Shown here: piece after piece, positions 22,647 through 32,017 of the stretch | Layout: each line of letters begins with the position of its first letter | How positions within the stretch are numbered: the first letter of the stretch is position 1 | DNA from: UJ101 sp965262705 | GTDB taxonomy: Bacteria; Bacteroidota; Bacteroidia; Flavobacteriales; UJ101 | Assembly (NCBI GenBank): GCA_965262705.1 | Contig: OZ253556.1 | Span: forward strand, 1,798,001-1,862,000 | Direction: 5' to 3' | DNA: 64,000 nt | Notes under the pieces: model-generated | What the model was told of the DNA's origin: nothing | The model's input: only the letters and a program-made list of their open reading frames with translations | Database searches by the model: none | Translations under genes and position numbers: made by a program

Positions 22647-25249
22647 AATACCTGTTTAACATATTTTTTATACTTATCTATGGCGTATCATCATTAAAGG
22701 CACAAGAAGTGAAAAAAATTAAGGTATTTGGCAGGATAACCGATTCACTTGGCACAGGCATAAATGGTGTAAACTTGATGGCAAAATCCTCTGTAAATAA
22801 AAATGTCTTTGCCTATGCTTCCACCCATAATAACGGGGAATATTCTCTCTCTTTTGAAACGAATGAAAAAAGCGCAGTGATGGAGGCTTCTTGTCTAAAT
22901 TATGCTGAAAAAACACAAACCATCGTATTAAATAAAAAAAATATCGCATGCAATATGATGCTTTCTGAAGCACCTGTTGAATTGAGCGCGGTAATCATCA
23001 AGCCAAAATTTCGTGATACAATGGGCATTAACACAAAAAAAATGGTATTGAACGAGCGTTCTACGCTTAGAGATATTTTAGACCAAACGGAAGGATTTAT
23101 AGTAGAAGAGGATGGGGGCATTTCCTTTATGGGAAAGCCTATCCAAAAAGTTCTTGTAAATAAAAAAGAAGTGTTTGTCAATCAAAATAAAATTGCGTTA
23201 GATAATCTTAATTTTAAAATGATGGATAGCCTCCAGTTGATTAACAATTATAAAGATAAATTTAAGATTGACTTTGATAATTTTACAGAGCCTGTCATCA
23301 ATATAGACACGAAAAAGGAATTTAAAGGCATTTTAAAAATATCATCAGAGGCAGATGCAGGGGTAGAAAACAAATATAAGATAAAGCCCAAGGGATTCTT
23401 TTTTTCTGATAAAATCAATTTTTTTGCGGTAAGCAATACTAACAACATCGGACAGAAGGACTTTAGCTTTAAAGATATATCCTCTGCGTTTAAAAAGCAG
23501 TCTTCTGGTTTTTTCCAACGGCAGGTTACCCCGTTTTTTTTAGAAGATGAACTTTCAAAGGATGCCTTTGATTCTGATACGAACATCACCTTAAGAAAAG
23601 AAGGAAATCGTTATCGTTCATCACTTGTTGTATATTACAACCATTTTTTAAAAGAAAGGGAAACCGAAAGCATCACCACCGAAAACAATAACGAGAAGGT
23701 GAAAGAAGAGAAAAACAATCTTCAAAATCGCGGAGATTTTTTGACCGGACAATTTGACCTTAACTACATTATCGGCAGAAAAACAGGGCTGAGTTTATCT
23801 AGTAATTTCGGTTATGCCCACACGAAAAGTAAAGAAAAAAACACGATTCAAAATCATATTCCCAGTGAAGTTTTCATCTCCGAGGATAAGCGGGAAAAGC
23901 CTGAAAGTGTGATAGGGTCTAATCAAGTTGAGGTAACGAATATGCCTAGTAAAAATACCAAATTACAGATAAGGCTATCCCATCATTTTGAGCATTCTAA
24001 AAATGATTTTTCATCCAATTATGCGGTTGCGGACAAAGCTTATAATCCTTTACTTCAGGCATACAATTTTAAAAATAACGATGTTGATGTTTACACGAAT
24101 TTTGAAAAAAAATTTAATAAGCTCCTAAATCTATCTGCAGGACTTGAAATATCTACTTTCAAAGAAGAAGTAAATTACCCGGAAATGGCTTCAAATCAAC
24201 CTTTACGAGAAGGAAATTTATATAGCCCCTTTTTACGGGTAAGAGGGGAAAGAAAATTTTTAAAATATTATGCAAAAATAGCTTCTCAGTCCTATGCTTT
24301 TAGGAATTCTAAGGATAGAGAGAATAAAATCCAACCGGAAATCAATACCTCTATGGAGTATACACTAAACGCGAATAATCGTTTATGGATCGAATATGAA
24401 AGGCGCAATCATTTGCTTGACCTTTATAATGACTTAGATACCTTGTCTATCTCTTTTAACGAAAGGCTTATCCGCGATAAGCCTATAAATCATACCGTTT
24501 CCAATGAAAACTATCTTGCGTTAGGCTATTTTTACGCAAATATTGCCCGTTCTGAAGGGTTTAACGTTTCTTACACCGCAGAGAGGGAACATAATATTTT
24601 ACAACCTATCTATTGGCGAATAGAAAATAATGTATTCTTTTATAAAAATACATTAATAGATCGTCAGAAAAGCCAAAAGATAAAAGCAGGTGCATCAAAG
24701 GGATTTTATTTTTCAGAAAACTACCATAAGTTATCTTTTGGCACCTCTGTATCGGGAGATTTTAGCCAATTTCCTTCCATCGTCCATTCAAAAGAGGTAA
24801 ATTTTTCTACTAAAAATATGAAATATTCCGGTGAGATTAGTTTTGAGCCAAGAAAATTCATTTTTAGCGAGCTTGCTTTACACGCTTTATGGAATGCCCA
24901 TAAATTATATTTGGAAAAAAACAATATAAACACGCAAAAAAGGTTTCTTTTAACTGGCGAGATTTCAAAGAAAAAAGACCAATTTGATTATAAGTTAATT
25001 GCAGGATATCAGCGGTTTAAAAATGAGGAAGTAGATTTTTCCTATCCTATTTTAAATGTTGAAACCACTATAAAATTAAGCCGCACCATCGAACTATCTA
25101 TCCTCGGACAAAACTTAATCCATCTTTTTAATAAAGATAACAATCCTTATACCGGTCTCAACATTCATTCGGATGGAAATCTTATAAATAAAAACATTAA
25201 TCGATACAATCTTAATTATTTTGTAATTGGCATTTCTTATAAGCCGTAG
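22643..25249 (+). CDS. outer-membrane receptor-like protein with carboxypeptidase-regulatory domain
   Basis: 868 residues. After the signal peptide (MKYLFNIFFILIYGVSSLKA) comes a carboxypeptidase-regulatory-like fold (about 25-115: KVFGRITDSLGTGINGVNLM, NNGEYSLSF), a plug-like part (about 130-220: LRDILDQTEGFIVEEDGGIS) and a long beta-barrel with alternating strands ending NYFVIGISYKP. This is the TonB-dependent-receptor-like protein type that accompanies GLPGLI proteins. No TonB box is obvious. It should form an outer-membrane pore for import or release of a ligand handled by the cluster. Confidence 0.85.
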   Translation: MKYLFNIFFILIYGVSSLKAQEVKKIKVFGRITDSLGTGINGVNLMAKSSVNKNVFAYASTHNNGEYSLSFETNEKSAVMEASCLNYAEKTQTIVLNKKNIACNMMLSEAPVELSAVIIKPKFRDTMGINTKKMVLNERSTLRDILDQTEGFIVEEDGGISFMGKPIQKVLVNKKEVFVNQNKIALDNLNFKMMDSLQLINNYKDKFKIDFDNFTEPVINIDTKKEFKGILKISSEADAGVENKYKIKPKGFFFSDKINFFAVSNTNNIGQKDFSFKDISSAFKKQSSGFFQRQVTPFFLEDELSKDAFDSDTNITLRKEGNRYRSSLVVYYNHFLKERETESITTENNNEKVKEEKNNLQNRGDFLTGQFDLNYIIGRKTGLSLSSNFGYAHTKSKEKNTIQNHIPSEVFISEDKREKPESVIGSNQVEVTNMPSKNTKLQIRLSHHFEHSKNDFSSNYAVADKAYNPLLQAYNFKNNDVDVYTNFEKKFNKLLNLSAGLEISTFKEEVNYPEMASNQPLREGNLYSPFLRVRGERKFLKYYAKIASQSYAFRNSKDRENKIQPEINTSMEYTLNANNRLWIEYERRNHLLDLYNDLDTLSISFNERLIRDKPINHTVSNENYLALGYFYANIARSEGFNVSYTAEREHNILQPIYWRIENNVFFYKNTLIDRQKSQKIKAGASKGFYFSENYHKLSFGTSVSGDFSQFPSIVHSKEVNFSTKNMKYSGEISFEPRKFIFSELALHALWNAHKLYLEKNNINTQKRFLLTGEISKKKDQFDYKLIAGYQRFKNEEVDFSYPILNVETTIKLSRTIELSILGQNLIHLFNKDNNPYTGLNIHSDGNLINKNINRYNLNYFVIGISYKP

Positions 25250-25297
25250 TACATTGGTGTTATTAGAAATTTATAAAATCATTTGCTAAAGGTTTAA

Positions 25298-26593
25298 TTA
25301 AATATTTCTGCTATAGGCTCGTAAAGCTCTTTCCCTTGCTTTTTTATGTTCTACTATGGGTAACGGGTAATTATTAGTCCCTAGCTCGGAGATCCATTTT
25401 TTTACATACGTTTTGCTCGTATCAAATTTTTCTAGTTGGGTCATCGGATTAAAAATTCTAAAATAAGGTGCGGCATCGGTTCCACAACCTGCCACCCATT
25501 GCCAATTTCCATTATTAGAGGCTAAGTCGAAATCCATTAATTTTTCAGCAAAATAGGCCTCACCCCATCGCCAATCAATCAGTAAATGCTTCGTCAAGAA
25601 ACTGGCAGTAATCATGCGTACGCGATTGTGCATATAGCCTGTTTGGTTTAACTCTCTCATACCAGCATCCACCATCGGATAACCTGTTTTTCCTTCGCAC
25701 CATTTTTTAAATTCTTCTGGGTTATTCCTATAGGTAATGCTACGGTACGATTTTTTAAAGGGTCCTTTTACCACTTCAGGAAAATGCCATAAAATTTGTG
25801 TAAAAAACTCCCGCCAAATCAATTCATTTAAAAAAATTTCATTTTGCTGCGTGGCAAACTTAACGGTTTTTCGAATGCTTACCGTTCCAAACCTTAAAGC
25901 CGTTCCTAGTTTGCTCGTACCGTTTTGCGAAGGATAATCCCTTTTTTTATCATAATCCTTCATGTTTATATCGCTTACATCTTGTGGAACTTTAGGGATT
26001 GGCATTTCTTCAAAACCTATACTTTTTAAGGAAGGAATAGCTGCCTCGGGTTGCTGAAGGATATTTGCTGCATTTAACTCTACTTTAAATTCCCTTAAAA
26101 ATTCAAGATTATCATACAATTTCTTTTTCCATGCTCTCATAAAAGGGGAGTACACTTGAAAAGGTAAGCCACCAGCATTAAGCACCTCATTTTTTTCAAA
26201 TATTACCTGATCTTTAACGCAATGGAAGGGAATATGATGTTGTGATAAAAGCGCTTGGATTTTCTCATCTCTTTTACGTGCATAAGGTTCATAATCGTGG
26301 TTTAAATAAACGGCTTTTATGTTTTTATCTTTTATTAAAGCGTTCCATACTTTCATGGGATTTCCTTTTTTTACCCATAGCGTTCCGCCTATTCGCCACA
26401 ACTCACTATTAAGTTTACTTAATTCCCCATGAATAAAGGATACTCTTGCATCTTTTCTGGGCAGGTGGTCTAATATATCCTCATCCAAAATAAATAAACA
26501 CTGTACGGGCAACCCTGTTGATATAGCTTTATAAAGAGCATGATTATCTTCTAATCTTAAATCTCTACGCAGCCAAAAAATATTATAGTTCAC
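25298..26593 (-). CDS. phr: deoxyribodipyrimidine photolyase (cryptochrome/photolyase class I)
   Basis: 431 residues beginning FWLRRDLRLEDNHALYKAI, the N-terminal chromophore domain signature. The FAD-binding part has LIWREFFTQILWHFPEV, TGYPMVDAGMREL, MHNRVRMITASFLTKHL and GNWQWVAGCGTDAAPYF, with the Trp residues of the electron path. It repairs UV-induced pyrimidine dimers using light. The start is GTG at 26593, overlapping by one base the TAG of the upstream SDR gene. It forms a two-gene unit with that SDR/DUF2867 protein, a pairing familiar in marine Bacteroidota. Confidence 0.93.
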   Translation of the reverse strand: MNYNIFWLRRDLRLEDNHALYKAISTGLPVQCLFILDEDILDHLPRKDARVSFIHGELSKLNSELWRIGGTLWVKKGNPMKVWNALIKDKNIKAVYLNHDYEPYARKRDEKIQALLSQHHIPFHCVKDQVIFEKNEVLNAGGLPFQVYSPFMRAWKKKLYDNLEFLREFKVELNAANILQQPEAAIPSLKSIGFEEMPIPKVPQDVSDINMKDYDKKRDYPSQNGTSKLGTALRFGTVSIRKTVKFATQQNEIFLNELIWREFFTQILWHFPEVVKGPFKKSYRSITYRNNPEEFKKWCEGKTGYPMVDAGMRELNQTGYMHNRVRMITASFLTKHLLIDWRWGEAYFAEKLMDFDLASNNGNWQWVAGCGTDAAPYFRIFNPMTQLEKFDTSKTYVKKWISELGTNNYPLPIVEHKKARERALRAYSRNI

Positions 26594-28017
26594 TATTTTC
26601 CTTTGGTTAGATGGTGTAACATTCCTTTAAATACAATGGAGTGGAAAGGGGTAACAAAATACCAATACAATCTTCCCATAAGTCCCTTGGGCCTAAAAAC
26701 GGCTTTTTGCTGCAATTGATTTTCAATTACTTTGAATTCTAACCATGCTTCACCGGGCAATTTCATTTCTGCAAATAAAACCAACTTTCCTTCCTGTCTG
26801 TCAGCATATAAAACCCGCCAGAAATCTATTGCATCACCTGCATGCAAACGGGTAGGATGAATTCTTCCTCGCCGCAGTCCGACCCCTCCTATCATTTTAT
26901 CTATCCCTCCTCTGATTTTCCATAAAAAATTGGCATAATACCATCCCTTATCCCCTCCGATACTAAAAACGCTATCTATACAACGGTCTCTGTCATCAAA
27001 TGTTTTTTTTCTACAATCTACTAAACAGCCATATTTTGGAACTTCTACAAAATCTGAAAACCCATCGTTCTTTTGGTGCACTGGATCATTGGCTATATTT
27101 TTCATGCGCTCTATCTTAGACAAGGTTCTTTCTAAAGCCGTTTGATAATTAAAGGGAATAACGCCTGTAATTTTCATGATGTGTTCTAATTTATCCGGAT
27201 GACATATTACCTCCACTTTCATGCTATCTACTAAAGAGCAAGCCAATTTATAGGTAGTAGAAGTAACAAAATATAACCAATAAGAAGAAAGCCTTGGCGT
27301 CATGACAGGAACAATAAAAATATTTCTTTTTAGTCCTCTTACCTTTGCATAACCTAAAAGCATATTTTTATAGGTCAATATATCAGGGCAGCCAATATCA
27401 AAATAATCGTCGTAAGTTTTGGCGTTAAACAGTGTTTTTATTAAAAAATCGAGGACATTCACTATACCGACAGGCTGACATTTCGTGTGCAGCCACTTAG
27501 GCGCAACCATAACCGGCAATTTTTCTACTATATCTCTTATTATTTCAAAGGAAGCGCTTCCGGATCCGATAATAATTCCTGCCCTTAATGCGGTAAAATG
27601 ATAGCTGCCTTCTCTTAGAACTTTTTCTACACTAAACCTTGATTTTAAATGCTTAGACAGCCAACTTTTATTAATTATTCCGGTTAGATAAACGACATGC
27701 TCACATGAACTGTTAGATAGATATTTTTTAAAGTTTTTTGCACAAATCACCTCTTTTTCTCCATAATCTTTAAAAGAACTCATGGAGTGCATTAGATAGT
27801 AAGCCCCATCAACATCCTTAGGAATATGATGTAAGGTTTCTTCTCTAAGAAAATCAACGGTTACTACTTTTATTCTATGCGGATATTCAACCGTGGGGCA
27901 TTCAAATTTAAGCGGGTCTCTTACGCAACAAACTACCGAGTAATTATTCTTTAATAACCCCGGTAGTAATCGTCTTCCTATATATCCTGTAGCGCCTGTG
28001 AGAAGTATCTTTTTCAT
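26593..28017 (-). CDS. SDR family oxidoreductase with C-terminal DUF2867
   Basis: 474 residues. The N terminus has the nucleotide-binding LTGATGYIGRRLLPGLL and DGAYYLMHSMSS; the extended SDR part runs to about residue 300. The C-terminal DUF2867 part (about 330-470) has WRVLYADRQEGKLVLFAEMK, PGEAWLEFKV and RPKGLMGRLYWYFVTPFHS. The substrate is unknown. Coupling to the photolyase gene suggests a light- or UV-linked role. Confidence 0.88.
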   Translation of the reverse strand: MKKILLTGATGYIGRRLLPGLLKNNYSVVCCVRDPLKFECPTVEYPHRIKVVTVDFLREETLHHIPKDVDGAYYLMHSMSSFKDYGEKEVICAKNFKKYLSNSSCEHVVYLTGIINKSWLSKHLKSRFSVEKVLREGSYHFTALRAGIIIGSGSASFEIIRDIVEKLPVMVAPKWLHTKCQPVGIVNVLDFLIKTLFNAKTYDDYFDIGCPDILTYKNMLLGYAKVRGLKRNIFIVPVMTPRLSSYWLYFVTSTTYKLACSLVDSMKVEVICHPDKLEHIMKITGVIPFNYQTALERTLSKIERMKNIANDPVHQKNDGFSDFVEVPKYGCLVDCRKKTFDDRDRCIDSVFSIGGDKGWYYANFLWKIRGGIDKMIGGVGLRRGRIHPTRLHAGDAIDFWRVLYADRQEGKLVLFAEMKLPGEAWLEFKVIENQLQQKAVFRPKGLMGRLYWYFVTPFHSIVFKGMLHHLTKGK

Positions 28018-28113
28018 GCCATAAATTTAGATAAAAAATGTATTTAAAAACTGAGGGCGTTGCAAATGTTTACAAAATTAGCGGATAGAGAATTTTAAAA
28101 GTTTTCAAAAATC

Positions 28114-28324
28114 GAGACCGTTGCAAAACACATAAAAAAATATAAAAAAGAAAGCATTTAGCTTCAAACTGTTTCCTTCTCAAAAAATTAAAATCCTCCA
28201 CACCCATTAGGTTGCTCCGGCGTTTAATTTTTATCGGGCGTTGTATTTCGACAGGGGGTTACTGAGCTTGCCGAAGTGCTCAATACAAGCATTTTTTTGC
28301 TAAAGTGCTTTTTGCAACGGTCTC
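28114..28324 (-). mobile_element. MITE copy (211 bp) overlapping the acyltransferase 3' end, target duplication AAATC
   Basis: A reverse-oriented full copy with both GAGACCGTTGCA-type ends and AAATC on each side. It includes the nested GTTACTGAGCTTGCCGAAGT segment. Its right terminus (28300-28324) supplies the last eight codons and the stop of the gene on the minus strand. Confidence 0.92.
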
Positions 28325-29697
28325 AAATCATAGAATTTAGACTGCCACTCTGGAGTGAGTAATTTTTTCTGCCTTTTAGTATTTATGGGGTCTTTTAGAT
28401 AGATCTCCATACCGCCATCTCTCGAAGGGAAAAACAATATATTATCCCCAACATCTTGAGGGATCACCCGAAGTGGTTTACCTGTGCCAAAATCAACCTC
28501 ATATACAGGGAGTTTACTTTGGTTATTAAGTGTTTGAATAGGAATTCTAAAGTTTACGCTAGGATAGTTGTACCCTAGCCTCAAACCGTCATAAACAGCA
28601 TCTAAATTAGTCCGCAAACTTTTAGCGGTAATTTTAGCAAAGGATTGTCTCAAAAAACTGGCAATCTCACCCCGAGTTGCTTCATGGAAACTTTTTCCCA
28701 ATTGTGCAGTGAAACTGTAAAGAAAAATAGCATTGCCGGCAAAACGTGCTTGTTTATCAGCGGTTTCATAGTTTATGCGACCGCGTATGTCTATATCGCT
28801 CACTATCTGAATCTTCTTTAATATTTTATTAGCATGTTGCAGCTCAGACATTATTTTTAAAATATGGGCTCCAACAGCTTCGTTGGTTGTTATCCAATCT
28901 TCCCCTGATTCTCTCGTAACCGTTTCTTTGATCTGACTGACTTGTTCTTTATTAAAATAGATAAGTTCTCTGTCAGCACGCCTTGCCTTGCCTAATACTT
29001 TTAACATCACATTCTTTAATACGCTGCCAAAGAGTCCTTTGAATTTAATTGGCTTGGGGATCCCCTGAGCTTTCATATCTTGAAATAATTGTTTTTTCCC
29101 CCTATTAGTACCAAAAATAAAAAGCGAACGGCTGTCGTATATTAATTTCGTTTTCGTATCAGATTGATAGCTACCGGTTGCCTCAATCTCTTTGAATATT
29201 TTACTCCATCGATTAATCACCTGATGAAAGCCTTTTGCATCGAGCAAAGCATGGTTAATTGTGATGCCAAGGATGCAGCCATTAGAAGCAAAGTTGGTCA
29301 ATTTTACCCCCATTAAAGGGGCTTTCCCCTTTGCTACTAATGCTCTCTTGGGTTCTAACACAAACTCCGTGCGGTTTCTCTGAATACATCCTGCACTGCT
29401 ATAATTATCAATATTATCCGGATGATTATCTACGACAACAAATGGAATACCTTTTTCATATTCAAGAACTTTCATTTTTTTAAAATCTGCTCTACCCGCA
29501 AGCGCGGGATATTCTTTTAACAATTCTATAAGAGAAGTCATCAGTAAAGTATAATTTATTTTTTTTTCAAAAACATACTGACAGCCAATATTGCCACCGG
29601 TGATAAAAACATAATTTTGATCTATTTTTTCCAGCGAATGCTCGATGCATATACCTGAAGGGAGGGTTACAAATTTTTCCTTTATTTTAATACACAT
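28300..29697 (-). CDS. BAHD-type acyltransferase (PF02458-like)
   Basis: 465 residues with the two BAHD hallmarks: the catalytic HxxxD as NHALLDAKG (H149, D153) and the structural DFGTGKP (about 402-408, DFGWG in plants). BAHD enzymes transfer acyl groups from acyl-CoA to alcohols or amines and are best known in plants and fungi; bacterial members are uncommon. The spacing of the motifs is close to plant enzymes. The C-terminal RPLQKAL and the stop come from a MITE inserted at the 3' end, so the original tail has been replaced. The substrate is unknown; it stands alone. Confidence 0.8.
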   Translation of the reverse strand: MCIKIKEKFVTLPSGICIEHSLEKIDQNYVFITGGNIGCQYVFEKKINYTLLMTSLIELLKEYPALAGRADFKKMKVLEYEKGIPFVVVDNHPDNIDNYSSAGCIQRNRTEFVLEPKRALVAKGKAPLMGVKLTNFASNGCILGITINHALLDAKGFHQVINRWSKIFKEIEATGSYQSDTKTKLIYDSRSLFIFGTNRGKKQLFQDMKAQGIPKPIKFKGLFGSVLKNVMLKVLGKARRADRELIYFNKEQVSQIKETVTRESGEDWITTNEAVGAHILKIMSELQHANKILKKIQIVSDIDIRGRINYETADKQARFAGNAIFLYSFTAQLGKSFHEATRGEIASFLRQSFAKITAKSLRTNLDAVYDGLRLGYNYPSVNFRIPIQTLNNQSKLPVYEVDFGTGKPLRVIPQDVGDNILFFPSRDGGMEIYLKDPINTKRQKKLLTPEWQSKFYDLRPLQKAL

Positions 29698-29756
29698 AGT
29701 GAGATTTTATTTTCTGGTTGATAAATGACCTTTTCTTCTGTACATGATTCTATTTT

Positions 29757-29812
29757 TAGACTTTTAGCTAATGCCTGCTTGTATTTGATAGAGCGCTTTT
29801 TGCAACGGTCTC
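29757..29812 (-). repeat. single MITE end
   Basis: TTTTAGCTAATGCCTGCTTG followed by a GATAGAGCGCTTTTTGCAAC end and GGTCTC. It is one terminus plus the CAAGTCAGC-type module; no partner is seen in the preceding 60 bp. Confidence 0.65.
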
Positions 29813-29880
29813 ATAGTGGAATTTAAAAATGATTTCACCATATTACTAAAAAAAATCAAAATACTTTTAATATGATCAAA

Positions 29881-29896
29881 TAATTTTGTAATTTTG
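29881..29896 (+). promoter_or_regulatory. tandem -7 boxes before the DsrE-like gene
   Basis: TAATTTTG occurs twice back to back (29881 and 29889), each a full match to TAnnTTTG, 34-42 bp before ATG 29930. No clear TTTG -33 box is visible. Confidence 0.45.
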
Positions 29897-29929
29897 TTTT
29901 TATTAATTCTAAATACAAAATTTTGCATT

Positions 29930-30331
29930 ATGAAAATCGCATATATTTTTGCGCACCCAAGAAGCGCAAGCTACAAATTAGGAAAAATGATTTTACCTCA
30001 ATTAGAAGTAAATACACATATCGTTGAGGTAGTAGGAATGTTTTTCTTTGATGATAATACCTTTATTTTACGAAAAGGGGATCCTGTTGGTGAAAGACTA
30101 TCTAAAATTGCCAAAGAAAAAGGAATTATACTAATGATGTGTGATATGTGTGCCTTAGAGCGTAACTTAGCTGAAGGAGAACCTCGTTGGTGTGCGCCGG
30201 ATGGAAAGGGACGAACTGAGCCCGGAGAAGTTCGCCCTTTGAACACTGTTGATGGAGTTTCCGTAGGTTGCTTTCCCGACCTCTATTCAGCATTAGCAAC
30301 CAAAATGCCTGATCAAGTTATAACACTTTGA
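29930..30331 (+). CDS. DsrE-like (SaoD/DsrE type) small protein
   Basis: 133 residues from ATG 29930 (an in-frame TTG at 29894 is rejected). It opens MKIAYIFAHPRSASYKLGKM and has the Cys cluster MMCDMCALERNLAEGEPRWC (Cys71, Cys74, Cys88), a further Cys114 in VGCFPDLYS and a hydrophobic end. The fold and Cys placement recall DsrE/SaoD sulfur-transfer proteins. Partner unknown; a DoxX gene follows after a 58-bp repeat, with its own promoter. Confidence 0.6.
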   Translation: MKIAYIFAHPRSASYKLGKMILPQLEVNTHIVEVVGMFFFDDNTFILRKGDPVGERLSKIAKEKGIILMMCDMCALERNLAEGEPRWCAPDGKGRTEPGEVRPLNTVDGVSVGCFPDLYSALATKMPDQVITL

Positions 30332-30368
30332 TAGAAATTAAAGAATTGGGCAAGTTCTTTAAACTTAT

Positions 30369-30426
30369 GAGACCTTTGCAAAAAGTACTTTAGCAACTGC
30401 AAGTCAGCGATTAGTTAAAAGGTCTC
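30369..30426. mobile_element. minimal 58-bp MITE derivative
   Basis: GAGACCTTTGCAAAAAGTAC, the ACTGCAAGTCAGCG module, and GGTCTC end. TTAT flanks both sides. A close relative of 57 bp lies at 61168-61224, so this is a distinct short subfamily rather than random decay. Confidence 0.75.
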
Positions 30427-30484
30427 TTATATATTTAATACGGTTAAAAATTATATACTTTATCTAGTAGATATTAATTATTAT

Positions 30485-30492
30485 TACATTTG
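30485..30492 (+). promoter_or_regulatory. -7 box of the DoxX gene
   Basis: TACATTTG matches TAnnTTTG exactly, 25 bp before the ATG at 30518. A weak TTTA lies about 22 bp upstream as possible -33 element. Confidence 0.5.
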
Positions 30493-30517
30493 TATATTAA
30501 CTATAAATAACATTATT

Positions 30518-30976
30518 ATGAAATTATTAAAAAAATTAGTTCAATCTAAAGCAGGATTTAGTAACTTAGCGCTGCGCATTCCTGTGGGAATTATCTTTAT
30601 GCTGCACGGCGAGCCAAAATTGTTTGGTCTTTTTGGTGGTCATGGCTTAGAGGAAACAGCAAAATTTATGACCAAAATTGGTTTAGAGCCTGGGATGTTG
30701 ATGGCAATCTTGTCGGGCGGTGCAGAGTTTTTTGGAGGAGTGCTGATAATTATCGGCTTTCTTATTCGCCCGGCTGCGATATTAACGACTATAACCATGG
30801 TCGTTGCTATTGTATATGCTCATGTAATTCATCTAAATCAAGGTTTTTTTCCATTAGATCAAGGTTTTTTCAAATGGGATCGTAATTTAATACTAATTGC
30901 CGTAAGTATATTTCTGCTATTTTCTGGCGCCGGCCGCTTTAGTGTTGATAGATTCCTCTGGAAAAGGCTAAAATAA
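30518..30976 (+). CDS. DoxX family membrane protein
   Basis: 152 residues, four transmembrane segments. LRIPVGIIFMLHGEPKLFGL, FFGGVLIIIGFLIRPAAILT and the C-terminal ILIAVSIFLLFSGAGRFSVD are typical. DoxX proteins are linked to thiosulfate oxidation or redox stress; the precise role here is unknown, though a Cys-rich DsrE-like gene just upstream hints at sulfur or thiol chemistry. Confidence 0.88.
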   Translation: MKLLKKLVQSKAGFSNLALRIPVGIIFMLHGEPKLFGLFGGHGLEETAKFMTKIGLEPGMLMAILSGGAEFFGGVLIIIGFLIRPAAILTTITMVVAIVYAHVIHLNQGFFPLDQGFFKWDRNLILIAVSIFLLFSGAGRFSVDRFLWKRLK

Positions 30977-31021
30977 ATATCATAGGTTTAACGCTTGAGG
31001 AAGCATATCCTATGATAAAAT

Positions 31022-31061
31022 AAAAAAGGGGGAATTCTAAAACAGAATTCCCCCCTTTTTT
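31022..31061 (+). terminator. strong intrinsic terminator
   Basis: AAGGGGGAATTCT and AGAATTCCCCCCTT pair around AAAAC and are followed by a T-run. It ends the DoxX transcript; with A-runs on the other side it can act in both directions. Confidence 0.9.
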
Positions 31062-31098
31062 AGGTTCTTTACCTGCTGCTCAGCAACTAAATCATATT

Positions 31099-32017
31099 GT
31101 ACCCGTCCCTAAAATCCGCTACAGTTAGAATTAGAAAATAACTGTAAATTTATGATATAAAAAAAAGTAGATTAAGCGAATTACAAATCGTTAAGATTTT
31201 GAAGCAACATGAATCGGGCGTTTCAGTCAGGGAACTCTGTAAAGAGTATGGAGTAAGTGCCGCCACTTTTTACAATTGGAAGAGTAAATATGGCGGTATG
31301 GAGGCTTCTCAGTTCAAAAGGCTCAAAGAAATGGGGGCAGAACTTTCCCGCTACAAACAAATGTATGCGGAGTTAGCTCATCAAAATTATGCGTTAAAAG
31401 ATTGGATTGAAAAAAGTTGTAAGGGCAGTTGACAAACGGAATAATGTAAGTTACCTGATCAATGAGCATAAGCTAAGTGTACGGCTCTCCTGTAAGCTTT
31501 TAGGCTTAAGCACTTCGGTATATTACTACCGCCCAAAAAAGACAGATGACAGCGAACTTATTGAATCAGTTGGCCGAATTACATCCTACTTACAGATTTA
31601 ACAAACTTTTTAAAATGATACGAAAACAAGGATAGGGATATAACCATAAACGGGTCTATCGTGTATACAAACAAATGAGATTAAACATTAGAAGAAGACG
31701 TAAACGACGCATTTTAGAGCGGGTTAAAAGACCTTTGACACTGCCTATAGATACTAATATTGTGTGGAGTATTGCTTTTATGCAGGATCGTTTCCTACAG
31801 GGTAAAAGTTTTAGGACACTTAACATCATAGATGATTTTAATTGAGAAGGTCTTTGGATTACTGTCGATGTATCCATTGCCAGCGCAAGAGTAACTTGAG
31901 AACTCGATAAACTCATTGAATACAGGGGTAAGCCAGCGCGGATACGAGGAGATAATGGACTTGAGTTTACCCGTATTCACTTCCAAGATTGGTGTGAGCG
32001 AAATGATATTAAAATAT
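31099..32017 (+). pseudogene. IS3-family element, dead and truncated
   Basis: A TGTACCCGTCCCTAAAATCC left end is followed by an OrfA (SRLSELQIVKILKQHESGVS, ATFYNWKSKYGGMEASQFKR) whose start codon is destroyed, then OrfB (SVRLSCKLLGLSTSVYYYRP, RVYRVYKQMRLN, RIRGDNGLEFT) with several in-frame stops. The first catalytic Asp is lost (WSIAFMQDRF where WSMDFMHDRL is usual). It is cut off at 32017 by a MITE. Confidence 0.85.

Noticed and set aside
31199..31916. Functional IS3 transposase
   Set aside because: OrfA has lost its start, OrfB has several stops and a missing catalytic Asp, and the right end is gone.
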